A stretch of 7,313 nt of DNA from an uncultured Collinsella sp. (GCA_900555955.1 USNA01000045.1:1-7313), one strand, 5' to 3'; shown: positions 1 through 6,681, counted from the stretch's first letter. Notes: generated by a model not told the origin, from the letters alone. Numbers and translations are program-made.

Positions 1-31
1 CATGACCAGAAGGTCTATGCCGTCCTCTTTT
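1..31 (+). terminator. 3' half of an intrinsic terminator of an upstream gene (cut by window edge)
   Basis: The window opens with CAT-GACC-AGAA-GGTC-T-ATG, a small hairpin with a one-base bulge on its 3' side. It is followed by CCGTCCTCTTTT, which looks like the descending arm and U-tract of a longer terminator whose ascending arm lies outside the window. The same GACC-AGAA-GGTC apex with the same kind of 3' bulge occurs in the complete terminator at 5391-5420, which supports the reading. It would end a + strand gene to the left. The missing arm cannot be verified here. Confidence 0.45.
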
Positions 32-100
32 CATGCCAATTTGTTCGCTCTGGCGCCCGCTCGCTGGCATTGCCAAAACATCGACGTTGCCGTGGTCCTA

Positions 101-160
101 AGTAGTCATTGGGGACGTTCTTGTTTGACTAGTCGTTTAAGAACGTCCCCGATGACTATT
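101..160. repeat. 60-bp imperfect palindrome, REP/MITE-like
   Basis: The two arms (101-123 and 138-160) pair along their whole length: 23 pairs, 20 Watson-Crick and three G-T. The core is GGGGACGTTCTT against AAGAACGTCCCC. The 14-base centre contains a second small palindrome, GACTAGTC (127-134). No U-tract follows, so it is not a normal terminator. Length and symmetry resemble REP/REPIN or short MITE elements of bacterial intergenic regions, and a GTAG tetranucleotide sits at 102-105 as in many REP sequences. Only one copy is in this window, so repetitiveness is inferred. Confidence 0.6.
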
Positions 161-213
161 TGAATTGCTAATTTGTGCGGGTTGTGGTTTTGTGACCTGC
201 TGAAATTTAGGAT

Positions 214-228
214 ACTGTACAACTGTAC
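214..228. promoter_or_regulatory. Tandem heptamer upstream of the YhgE pair, possible operator
   Basis: ACTGTAC occurs at 214-220 and again at 222-228, giving a period of 8 bp; the segment also contains GTAC-AACT-GTAC. It lies about 55-95 bp before the best promoter candidate of the following gene. Short tandem sites like this can bind a repressor or activator, but no regulator gene is visible and the assignment is speculative. Confidence 0.2.
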
Positions 229-282
229 GTTAATTTGTCTTCGTAGTATATTGCTACCCGCAAAACTCAATACCATTGTGCT

Positions 283-310
283 CTGAGACGCTAAAGCGCC
301 TACGTACAAT
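283..310 (+). promoter_or_regulatory. Candidate sigma-70 type promoter for the YhgE/Pip operon
   Basis: CTGAGA (283-288, four of six matches to the -35 consensus) is separated by 16 bp from TACAAT (305-310, five of six matches to the -10 consensus). Transcription would begin near 317, leaving a short untranslated leader before the start at 345 or 360 and ruling out the more upstream possible starts at 276 (TTG) and 309 (ATG). A weaker alternative is an AT-rich TAGTATATT at 244-252 without a convincing -35. Confidence 0.35.
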
Positions 311-344
311 GGTTGTCGATAGTACGATTCGATTTAACGACAGG

Positions 345-3125
345 ATGGATGGTCCAAGCGTGAGTCTCGGCAGCAAACTATCCAATGCAAAGGTGTCCTT
401 TGCGATATTTAAGCGCGACATTAAGCGACTGCTTGTGAACCCCGTCGCCTTGGTGGTTACCCTTGGCGTGTGCGTTATTCCCTCGCTGTATGCCTGGTAC
501 AACATCGTGGCCAACTGGGATCCGTACGGAAACACCCAGGGTATCAAGATTGCCATCGCCAACAACGATCGGGGCACCCAAAACGACTTGGTGGGCGAGC
601 TCAACGCGGGCGACCAGGTTGTCGATCAGCTCAAGGAGAACGATCAGCTGGGCTGGACCTTCGTCGATTCGGCGTTCGATGCCAAGGAGGGCGTCGAGAG
701 CGGTGAGTACTATGCGGCCATCGTAATCCCCAAGAACTTCTCGGATAACCTGGTTTCGATGCTCGACGGTAACTACCATCAGCCCAAGCTTACGTACTAC
801 GTCAATGAGAAGAAGAGCGCTATTGCGCCCAAGGTTACCGACACCGGTGCAAGCACCATCGAGGAGCAGATCAACTCGGAATTTGTCTCCACGGTGGGCG
901 AGACCGTTGCCAGCATTGCCAAGGATGCCGGAGTCGATTTAAAGGACAAGGCAACCCAGACTCAGGATTCGTTGGCAAGTTCTGTCTCCGAGGCATCCGA
1001 TACCTTGGGCGAGGTGCGCGATTCGATTGGCGACATGAATGCCGCCATCGATAAGACGAGTGGCGCTATCGCCTCGGCTGATGCGGCACTTGCCGGCATG
1101 CAGGGTCAGGCGCCGTCACTGACGCAAGCGATCTCTCAGGGCAACGACCTGCTGGGTGAAGCTCGCACCACGGCGGGCAACTCTATCGCCTCGCTCTCCA
1201 AGGCGCTCTCGGAAGGCAGCCTTGCGCTCACCAAGACGTCGGCCTCCGCGAACGCTGCCATCGGCAAGCTGACGGGCACGGTCACATCTACGACCACCCG
1301 TATCGACAACTCGCTCGAGTCTCTCCAAGCGACGATGGACCACAATAAGGCCGTTATCGGGCACTTGGAGATTCTCGCCAATGACACGTCGACAGGTTCC
1401 GAGGAAATTGACGCGCGCATTGTATCGACCATCAATACGCTCCGTGAGCAGAACGAGAAGTTGCAGAGCATCAAGGACGGTCTGTCCGCGCAGTCGAGCG
1501 CCATGGCGAATGACGCCGCGGCTGTCTCGGGTGCCAGCGACGCTATCAATAACGCAATTCAGACCGGTGCGACCAACCTTGGCCAGGCCCAGACGGACCT
1601 GGGTCAAAACGCGCTGCCGAAGGCCTCGAGCGCGCTTGATTCCTTTGCCGCCGTCTCGGGTGATTTGACGGGTATCGTATCTGGCCTCACGCCCACGATT
1701 GCAAGCGCGCGCGGTACGCTTTCGCAGCTTAACGCTACGCTCGGCCAGGCCAAGACCACGCTGTCCCAGACCGATTCCTCGCTTGCCAAGGTCCAGGACA
1801 AGCTCGCAACCGCCGCCAACGACATCGCGGCGCTACAGACCTCCGAGTCCATGGGCGAGCTGGCCGATCTGATGGGCGTCGACGTCAATGACGTCGCAGA
1901 CTTCATGGCATCTCCGGTTGAGCTCGCGTCCAAGTCGATCTATCCGGTTAAGAGCTTCGGCTCGGGGATTGCCCCGTTCTATACCAACCTGGCGCTTTGG
2001 GTGGGTGGCTATGTGCTCATCGCCATCTACAAGCTCGAGGTCGACCGTGAAGGTGTTGGCAGCTTTACGGCGCGCCAAGGCTACTTTGGCCGCTGGTTGC
2101 TCATGGTGATCCTGGGCGCGTTGCAGGCCATCATCGTTACGGTGGGTGATCTGGTCATTGGCGTACAGTGCGTCAACCCGCTGCTGTTCGTGCTGGGCGG
2201 CATCGCCATCTCGTTTACGTACGTCAACATCATTTACGCGCTGTCCACTACGTTTAAGCACATCGGCAAGGCAATCGGCGTCATTCTGGTTATCGTGCAG
2301 ATTCCGGGTTCATCGGGCATGTACCCCATCGAGATGATGCCTGGCTTCTTCCAGTGGCTGCACCCGCTGCTGCCCTTTACCTACGGCATCAATCTGCTGC
2401 GCGAGACGGTCGGCGGCATGTACTCGTTTAACTACCTGTTTAACCTGTGCATTCTGGGCGTGTTCTTGATCGTGGCGCTCTTTATCGGCCTGCAGCTGCG
2501 TCCGCTGCTGCTCAACCTTAACCTGCTCTTTGATAAACAGCTCTCCACGACCGGTATGATGATTTGCGAGTCCAACGACCTGCCGCGCCAGCGCTACTCG
2601 CTGCGCACGGCCATGCGCGTCATGCTCGATTCCGATTCGTACCGTCGCGAACTGCTCGATCATGCGGTCGCCTTTGAACATCGCTACCCGTACTACATCA
2701 AGGGCGGTTTTGCCGCCGTGGTGGGCGTTCAGGTCCTGCTCTTTGTCCTGTCGACGGTTCTCGATATCGACAATAACGGCAAGATCATCCTGCTTGTCAT
2801 TTGGATCATCTCGGTTATTGCCATCTGCGGCTGGCTGATCAATATCGAATATATCCGAGCGAGCCTCAATACCCAGATGCGCATCTCGGCGCTTTCGGAT
2901 GAGGACCTGCGTCGCGAGATGCGCGAACACACGGCCGCCATTCCTGCCGCCCGCCACATGTTTGGCCTCAACGCCAGCGAGCGTGGTGCCAAGGGCGGCG
3001 ATCAGTCCACGGGCCGTTTGCCGCATATCGGCTCGCACCATAAATCTCAGGGCAGCGACAGCACAGCCACAAATGATGGAGATACCACCGCGCTTGGCAA
3101 GCACTCCAAAGGAGGTGAGGCATAA
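345..3125 (+). CDS. YhgE/Pip family membrane protein with extra C-terminal membrane extension
   Basis: About 926 residues from the ATG at 345. An FKRD motif (F22) precedes a membrane helix (~33-53), followed by the family-typical WDPYGN (W58-N63) and a conserved extracellular segment containing YYAAIVIPKNF. Residues ~200-500 are Ser/Ala/Thr-rich, with long helical, coiled-coil-like stretches. The C-terminal YhgE domain has about five membrane helices (~545-566, 583-607, 611-635, 640-662, 698-718) and the motif YPIEM before the LPFTYGIN segment. In the family this architecture belongs to Pip of lactococci, needed for infection by some phages, and to Bacillus YhgE; it is related to ABC-2 type permeases, and the transported substrate is unknown. 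After residue ~741 this protein continues with a basic linker, two further helices (~787-807, 813-837) and a hydrophilic tail rich in Gly, Ser and His, all absent from its downstream paralogue. The start is uncertain: GTG 360 has a weak GGATGG upstream, ATG 345 lacks a clear ribosome site, and the frame is open back to TTG 276. It is the first gene of a coupled pair. Family assignment is firm, physiological role unknown. Confidence 0.9.
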   Translation: MDGPSVSLGSKLSNAKVSFAIFKRDIKRLLVNPVALVVTLGVCVIPSLYAWYNIVANWDPYGNTQGIKIAIANNDRGTQNDLVGELNAGDQVVDQLKENDQLGWTFVDSAFDAKEGVESGEYYAAIVIPKNFSDNLVSMLDGNYHQPKLTYYVNEKKSAIAPKVTDTGASTIEEQINSEFVSTVGETVASIAKDAGVDLKDKATQTQDSLASSVSEASDTLGEVRDSIGDMNAAIDKTSGAIASADAALAGMQGQAPSLTQAISQGNDLLGEARTTAGNSIASLSKALSEGSLALTKTSASANAAIGKLTGTVTSTTTRIDNSLESLQATMDHNKAVIGHLEILANDTSTGSEEIDARIVSTINTLREQNEKLQSIKDGLSAQSSAMANDAAAVSGASDAINNAIQTGATNLGQAQTDLGQNALPKASSALDSFAAVSGDLTGIVSGLTPTIASARGTLSQLNATLGQAKTTLSQTDSSLAKVQDKLATAANDIAALQTSESMGELADLMGVDVNDVADFMASPVELASKSIYPVKSFGSGIAPFYTNLALWVGGYVLIAIYKLEVDREGVGSFTARQGYFGRWLLMVILGALQAIIVTVGDLVIGVQCVNPLLFVLGGIAISFTYVNIIYALSTTFKHIGKAIGVILVIVQIPGSSGMYPIEMMPGFFQWLHPLLPFTYGINLLRETVGGMYSFNYLFNLCILGVFLIVALFIGLQLRPLLLNLNLLFDKQLSTTGMMICESNDLPRQRYSLRTAMRVMLDSDSYRRELLDHAVAFEHRYPYYIKGGFAAVVGVQVLLFVLSTVLDIDNNGKIILLVIWIISVIAICGWLINIEYIRASLNTQMRISALSDEDLRREMREHTAAIPAARHMFGLNASERGAKGGDQSTGRLPHIGSHHKSQGSDSTATNDGDTTALGKHSKGGEA
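3108..3118 (+). promoter_or_regulatory. Near-perfect Shine-Dalgarno inside the end of the first YhgE gene
   Basis: AAAGGAGGTGA lies seven bases before the ATG at 3126, within the last codons of the preceding gene. The preceding TAA stop (3123-3125) touches this ATG with no gap. It fixes the start of the second gene and indicates translational coupling, so the two proteins are probably made in linked amounts. Confidence 0.85.
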
Positions 3126-5315
3126 ATGAAGAACATCCTGCATCTGTTTAAGCGCGATGTCCAAAACGTGTCTCGCTCCGTGATCGGCTTGGTTGTCGTG
3201 ATGGGCCTCATTATCGTACCGTGTCTGTACGCGTGGTTTAACATCGCCGGCAGCTGGGATCCGTACGGCAACACCGGCAATCTTAAGATCGCCGTGGTCA
3301 ACACCGATGAGGGTTACGAGAGCGATTTGATCCCCGTCGAGGTTAACGTGGGCGAAAACGTGACCGCCACCCTACGCGGCAACGAGAGCTTCGATTGGGT
3401 TGTGCTCAACAATCGCGAAAAGGCTATCGAGGGCGTTAAGTCGGGCGCGTACTATGCTGCCGTCGTTATCCCCAAAACGTTTAGCGCTGACATGATGACG
3501 CTTTTCTCGACCGACGTGAAACACGCCGATATCGAGTTTTACGAGAACCAGAAGGCCAACGCCATTGCGCAGATCGTGACCGAGAAGGGTTCGAGTGCCG
3601 TTCAGAGCCAGGTTAACGAAACTTTTACCGAGACCATTACGAGCATCGGTCTTAAGACGGTGTCCAGCCTGCTCGATTACATGAGCACCGACCAGGTCAG
3701 CAACTTTATCGCCAACCTGTCCTCGACGCTTGGCGATTCGATTGAGGACCTGCGAGACGTTCAGGCAAATGCTTCGTCGCTGGCGGGCATTTTGAGCTCC
3801 ACGTCCGATTCGCTGACGTCGGCGAGCGGCATGCTCAAGCAGACCGGTGCCGTCGATGAGTCGACAAAGCAGCTCATGGAACATGCCAAAAGCGGCATCG
3901 ATGATTCCAAAGAAGCGCTTAAGGCGGCAAACGATGCCATCGATGCCGCAATCGATGGAAGTGCGGGTTCGTTCGACAATGTGTCTGCCGAGCTCGCGAA
4001 GGCGTTCGACACCGCAAACCAGCATGTCGACCTTACGGTGTCCCAACTCAACGATGCCGCTGCGGCCCTCAATGCGCGCGCCAAGGATATCGATGCGATG
4101 GCCGATCAGCTCCGCAGCCTTGCCGACCAGGTGAGCGATGAGAATTTGAAGGACGGCCTCAAGTCCGCCGCGACGTCGCTGGGCAGAATCGCCGTTGAGT
4201 ACCGCAACAATGCCAAGGATCTGGCGGCTACCGCGAAGTCTCTCTCCGATAGCATGGCCGAGGTCAACAACTCGCGTGCCGAGGTCGATCAGGCCATCGC
4301 TGATGCCAAGGCCGGCATCGCGGGTGCCAAATCCGATTACGATTCCACGTTCTCGGTTAAGGCCAAGGAGCTCAAGAAGACGGTTTCGGGCATTCTGGAC
4401 TCGCTTGATGGCATCTCGGGCGACCTGGATAGCGCCGTAGGCGGCCTCACCGATGCATCCGGCTCGTTGGCGAAGGGCCTCTCCAAGGCCGCCAAGCTGG
4501 TCAACAAGGCTTCCGATCAGCTAGGCGAGGCGTCGGACAAGATCAGTGCGTTTAAGGACGAGCTCGACGGTGCCTTGATGTCGGATGACCTCGCTACGAT
4601 CAAGACGATGATCGGCAATGATCCCGAGGGTCTGGCCGTGTCGCTTTCCGGCCCCGTCGCGCTCGATCGCAAGCCGGTCTATCCGATCCGCAACTACGGT
4701 TCGGCCATGGCACCGTTCTACACGATTCTGTCGCTCTGGGTCGGCTCGATCGTGCTGGCGGCCATGATGAAGGTCTCGGTTGACGATGAGCTTATCAACG
4801 AGCTCATCCCCGTGCGCTTGCACGAGATCTACCTGGGCCGTTACCTGTTCTTTGGCGGTCTGGCCCTGCTGCAGGCAACGCTCGTGTGCGCGGGCGACAT
4901 CCTGTTCTTTGGCATCCAGTGCGACGACCCGCTGCAGTTTGTGCTGGCGGGCTGGGTCGCGAGTCTCGTGTTCTCCAATATCGTCTACACGCTTACGGTT
5001 TCGTTTGGCGATATCGGCAAGGCGCTCGCCGTCGTGCTGCTGGTCATGCAGGTCGGCGGTTCGGGCGGCACGTTCCCCATCGAGATGACCGGCCCCGTGT
5101 TCCAGGCGATCTATCCGTTCCTGCCGTTTACTCACGGCATCAACGCCATGCACGCCGCTATGGCCGGTGCCTACCATATGGAGTATTGGATTGAGCTAGG
5201 CATTCTGGCGAGCTATCTGATTCCGTCGCTGGCCCTGGGCGTCGTCTTCCGCCGCCCGGTCATCAAAGCCAACGACTGGATCATCGAAAAACTGGAGTCA
5301 ACCAAATTAATCTAG
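3126..5315 (+). CDS. YhgE/Pip family membrane protein (second paralogue)
   Basis: A 729-residue protein, a typical length for the family. It has an N-terminal membrane helix (~17-40) and WDPYGN (W44-N49). The extracellular segment carries YYAAVVIPKTF and NQKANAIAQIVTEKG, which align clearly with the first gene's product. A long helical region rich in Ala, Ser, Asp and Lys (~195-495) follows. The C-terminal YhgE domain has about five helices (~531-551, 573-596, 602-626, 631-648, 688-708) and the motif FPIEM before LPFTHGIN. It ends about 20 residues after the last helix, so it lacks the extra C-terminal module of its partner. The coupled start, shared architecture and lack of any other gene between them suggest a heteromeric complex in the cell membrane; that is inference. 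No ABC ATPase gene lies beside the pair, so if it moves a substrate the energy source is not evident. Start chosen from the very strong ribosome site. The family is certain, the role unknown. Confidence 0.93.
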   Translation: MKNILHLFKRDVQNVSRSVIGLVVVMGLIIVPCLYAWFNIAGSWDPYGNTGNLKIAVVNTDEGYESDLIPVEVNVGENVTATLRGNESFDWVVLNNREKAIEGVKSGAYYAAVVIPKTFSADMMTLFSTDVKHADIEFYENQKANAIAQIVTEKGSSAVQSQVNETFTETITSIGLKTVSSLLDYMSTDQVSNFIANLSSTLGDSIEDLRDVQANASSLAGILSSTSDSLTSASGMLKQTGAVDESTKQLMEHAKSGIDDSKEALKAANDAIDAAIDGSAGSFDNVSAELAKAFDTANQHVDLTVSQLNDAAAALNARAKDIDAMADQLRSLADQVSDENLKDGLKSAATSLGRIAVEYRNNAKDLAATAKSLSDSMAEVNNSRAEVDQAIADAKAGIAGAKSDYDSTFSVKAKELKKTVSGILDSLDGISGDLDSAVGGLTDASGSLAKGLSKAAKLVNKASDQLGEASDKISAFKDELDGALMSDDLATIKTMIGNDPEGLAVSLSGPVALDRKPVYPIRNYGSAMAPFYTILSLWVGSIVLAAMMKVSVDDELINELIPVRLHEIYLGRYLFFGGLALLQATLVCAGDILFFGIQCDDPLQFVLAGWVASLVFSNIVYTLTVSFGDIGKALAVVLLVMQVGGSGGTFPIEMTGPVFQAIYPFLPFTHGINAMHAAMAGAYHMEYWIELGILASYLIPSLALGVVFRRPVIKANDWIIEKLESTKLI

Positions 5316-5342
5316 TTACGCGGTTTTACCAAACCGCGTAAC
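5315..5342. terminator. Perfect 12-bp hairpin at the stop codon of the YhgE operon
   Basis: GTTACGCGGTTT (5315-5326) pairs perfectly with AAACCGCGTAAC (5331-5342) around the four-base loop TACC. The first stem base is the last base of the TAG stop codon. There is no U-tract on either strand, so it may act as a 3'-end stabiliser or a back-up pause site rather than a complete intrinsic terminator; the terminator at 5391-5420 follows closely. Confidence 0.6.
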
Positions 5343-5355
5343 GGCTCGACGCTGC

Positions 5356-5454
5356 AAACGGCCCCAAGCGGCAATCTGACGTTCAATTTCAAGGGCGCGA
5401 CCAGAAGGTCAGCGCCCTTTCATTTCACGTCACCTTGCTCGCTTGGGGCCGTTT
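5356..5454. repeat. 15-bp inverted repeat enclosing the operon terminator
   Basis: AAACGGCCCCAAGCG (5356-5370) is the exact reverse complement of 5440-5454, with 69 bases between the arms. The right arm is followed by GTTTTCG, so the long-range stem would be flanked by Ts on both strands. The enclosed DNA contains the terminator hairpin at 5391-5420. The arrangement could fold as a large nested stem-loop; its role (bidirectional termination, transcript-end protection, or remnant of a small mobile element) is not determined. Confidence 0.65.
5391..5424 (+). terminator. Intrinsic terminator of the YhgE/Pip operon
   Basis: AAGGGCGC-GACC (5391-5402) pairs with GGTC-(A bulge)-GCGCCCTT (5407-5419) around the loop AGAA. 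This gives 12 pairs with one bulged base, followed by the U-rich TTTCATTTC. It lies about 75 bases after the stop of the second YhgE gene. The apex GACCAGAAGGTC is identical to that of the hairpin at the left edge of the window. Confidence 0.75.
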
Positions 5455-5510
5455 TCGCTGACGTTGACGGAACATCGAGGTTATTCAAATCGGTACTTTA
5501 GTGGGCTGGA

Positions 5511-5540
5511 TTGCGATGCAACGCCGGTTGTTGCTACAGT
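5511..5540 (+). promoter_or_regulatory. Promoter of the EamA transporter gene, extended -10
   Basis: TTGCGA (5511-5516) is followed after 18 bp by TACAGT (5535-5540), which is preceded by TGC, an extended -10 signature. Start of transcription would be near 5546. The -35 lies within the dyad TTGC-GAT-GCAA (5511-5521), and a second imperfect dyad, GCAACGCCGGTTGTTGC (5518-5534), fills the spacer. A repressor bound there would block the promoter; no cognate regulator is visible. Confidence 0.55.
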
Positions 5541-5544
5541 AGCG

Positions 5545-5580
5545 GGGCGTGCCGGGGGTCCGGTGCGCCCTGCTTTTATT
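5545..5580 (+). terminator. Leader hairpin with U-rich tail, possible attenuator
   Basis: Positions 5545-5555 pair with 5560-5570 (11 pairs, two of them G-U) around the loop GGGT, followed by TGCTTTTATTT. It starts almost at the predicted transcription start of the EamA gene and about 80 bases before its start codon. Part of the ascending arm (GCGTGCCG, 5547-5554) can instead pair with CGGCACGC at 5592-5599, which would disrupt the hairpin. This is a possible attenuation switch. It matches no riboswitch class that I recognise. Confidence 0.4.
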
Positions 5581-5585
5581 TGACC

Positions 5586-5633
5586 ATGAGGCGGCACGCA
5601 GCCATGCGCGTGCGGACACCACGCCCAGTTTGA
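5586..5633 (+). CDS. Possible 15-residue leader peptide ORF
   Basis: ATG at 5586 opens a frame encoding MRRHAAMRVRTPRPV, ending in TGA at 5631-5633, 15 bases before the EamA start codon. The peptide is Arg-rich (five of 15 residues). The ORF overlaps the alternative pairing partner of the leader hairpin, so its translation could affect folding. No good ribosome site precedes it, and a short ORF in GC-rich DNA can arise by chance, so coding is doubtful. Confidence 0.2.
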   Translation: MRRHAAMRVRTPRPV

Positions 5634-5648
5634 GTGTGAGGATGTTCC

Positions 5649-6620
5649 ATGGCCCAATACGCTGCCAACGAAATCGAAAACATGCCCGATAGCCCTGTTG
5701 CTCGCGAGGACCTGGGCGCGGGCGGCACCTCCCGTGGTGCTGGTGCTCGTTCGCCGTTGTTCTGGAAAGTTCTACTGCTTTCGGTGGCGATTATCTGGGG
5801 CTACTCCTTTACCACTATGAAGGACGCGCTCGACACCATTCCGGTGTTCGAACTGCTCTATATTCGTTTTCTTCCCGCGGCGCTGGTCATGCTTGTTATC
5901 TTTCGCAAACGCATCGCCGCCCACCTTAACGCTCGCAATCTGATTGTCGGTCTGAGCATGGGCGCGCTCATGTGGGCAGCCTATGCCTTGCAGACGGTCG
6001 GTCTGGCGCACACCACAGCGGGCAAGAACGCGTTTTTGACGGGAACATACTGCATCCTCGTGCCCTTTGCGAGCTATTTTCTGAGCGGCGAAAAACTCAC
6101 CCGCTATAACCTGGGCGCGGCACTGCTGTGCTTGGCGGGCATTGGCTTGGTGGCGCTCGATAGCGTCGAGTTCAACATCGGTGATGCCATCACGCTGGGC
6201 GGTGCGGTTTTCTTTGCCATTCAGATGTCGGTGACGGCCAAGTACGGCCGAAAGATGGACATCAACGTCATCACGTTTTGGATGTTTGTGGGCAATGGCG
6301 TCTTGAGCCTTATCTCGTCGCTGTTGTTCGAGACCCAAGCGCCCGCGTCCGTGTGGACGCCGAGCTTTATCGGCGTGATGGCCTTTCTCTCGATGGGCTG
6401 CACGTGCGTGGCGCTGCTCATCCAAAACGTCGGCTTGGCGCACGTCCCGGCCTCGACGGGCTCATTGCTCCTATCGATGGAGTCCCCCTCGGGTGTGTTG
6501 TTTTCGGTGCTGCTGATGGGGGAGGCGCTCACTTCGCGTCTGCTCGCCGGCTTCGTCCTCATCTTCTTGTCGATCATCTTGAGCGAGACACATTTCGATT
6601 TTTTGCGCCGAAATAATTGA
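5649..6620 (+). CDS. DMT superfamily EamA-type transporter
   Basis: A 323-residue integral membrane protein with two tandem EamA repeats (about residues 40-170 and 177-315) and around ten membrane helices. The first repeat opens with the helix containing WGYSF (50-54), followed by FELLYIRFLPAAL. The second contains IGDAITLGGAVFFA and the MESPSGVLFSVLLMGE segment near the end, which matches the usual conserved E/P-containing segment of the family. Members are secondary exporters or importers of small metabolites such as amino acids or nucleotide precursors, and the substrate cannot be told from sequence. The first ~34 residues are a hydrophilic Gly/Ala-rich cytoplasmic extension. GAGG (5638-5641) seven bases upstream supports the ATG at 5649. 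It appears to be a single-gene transcription unit with its own promoter, structured leader and terminator. Confidence 0.92.
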   Translation: MAQYAANEIENMPDSPVAREDLGAGGTSRGAGARSPLFWKVLLLSVAIIWGYSFTTMKDALDTIPVFELLYIRFLPAALVMLVIFRKRIAAHLNARNLIVGLSMGALMWAAYALQTVGLAHTTAGKNAFLTGTYCILVPFASYFLSGEKLTRYNLGAALLCLAGIGLVALDSVEFNIGDAITLGGAVFFAIQMSVTAKYGRKMDINVITFWMFVGNGVLSLISSLLFETQAPASVWTPSFIGVMAFLSMGCTCVALLIQNVGLAHVPASTGSLLLSMESPSGVLFSVLLMGEALTSRLLAGFVLIFLSIILSETHFDFLRRNN

Positions 6621-6643
6621 GCACAATTGTAAACAACTTGTTG

Positions 6644-6670
6644 CGCCGCCCTCCTGGGGCGGCGTTTTTT
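6644..6670 (+). terminator. Intrinsic terminator of the EamA gene
   Basis: CGCCGCCC (6644-6651) pairs with GGGCGGCG (6657-6664) around the loop TCCTG and is followed directly by six Ts (6665-6670). It lies 23 bases after the TGA stop and separates the transporter from the following amidohydrolase gene. Confidence 0.92.
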
Positions 6671-6681
6671 ATGTAACGCCC

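Noticed and set aside
106..309. 67-codon minus-strand frame across the upstream intergenic region
   Set aside because: It runs through the long palindrome and the candidate promoter region; the peptide resembles nothing known and no supporting ribosome site was noted.
2310..3164. 284-codon open frame on the minus strand
   Set aside because: It lies wholly antisense to the first YhgE gene and its junction. Its translation is Arg/Gln/His-rich with no recognisable domain, as expected of a complementary-frame shadow in GC-rich coding DNA.
4521..5177. 218-codon open frame on the minus strand
   Set aside because: It is antisense to the conserved membrane domain of the second YhgE protein; composition is shadow-like and no family is recognisable.
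5376..5465. Direct repeat CTGACGTT at 5376-5383 and 5458-5465
   Set aside because: Eight bases in two copies around a structured region is close to chance and fits no clear target-site duplication or operator spacing.
5545..5640. A known riboswitch class in the EamA leader
   Set aside because: I could not match conserved cores of the common classes (for example fluoride, guanidine, SAM, TPP); it is kept only as an unclassified attenuator-like leader.
5772..6443. 223-codon open frame on the minus strand
   Set aside because: It mirrors the EamA coding sequence, is rich in Arg, Gln and His, and has no domain signature.
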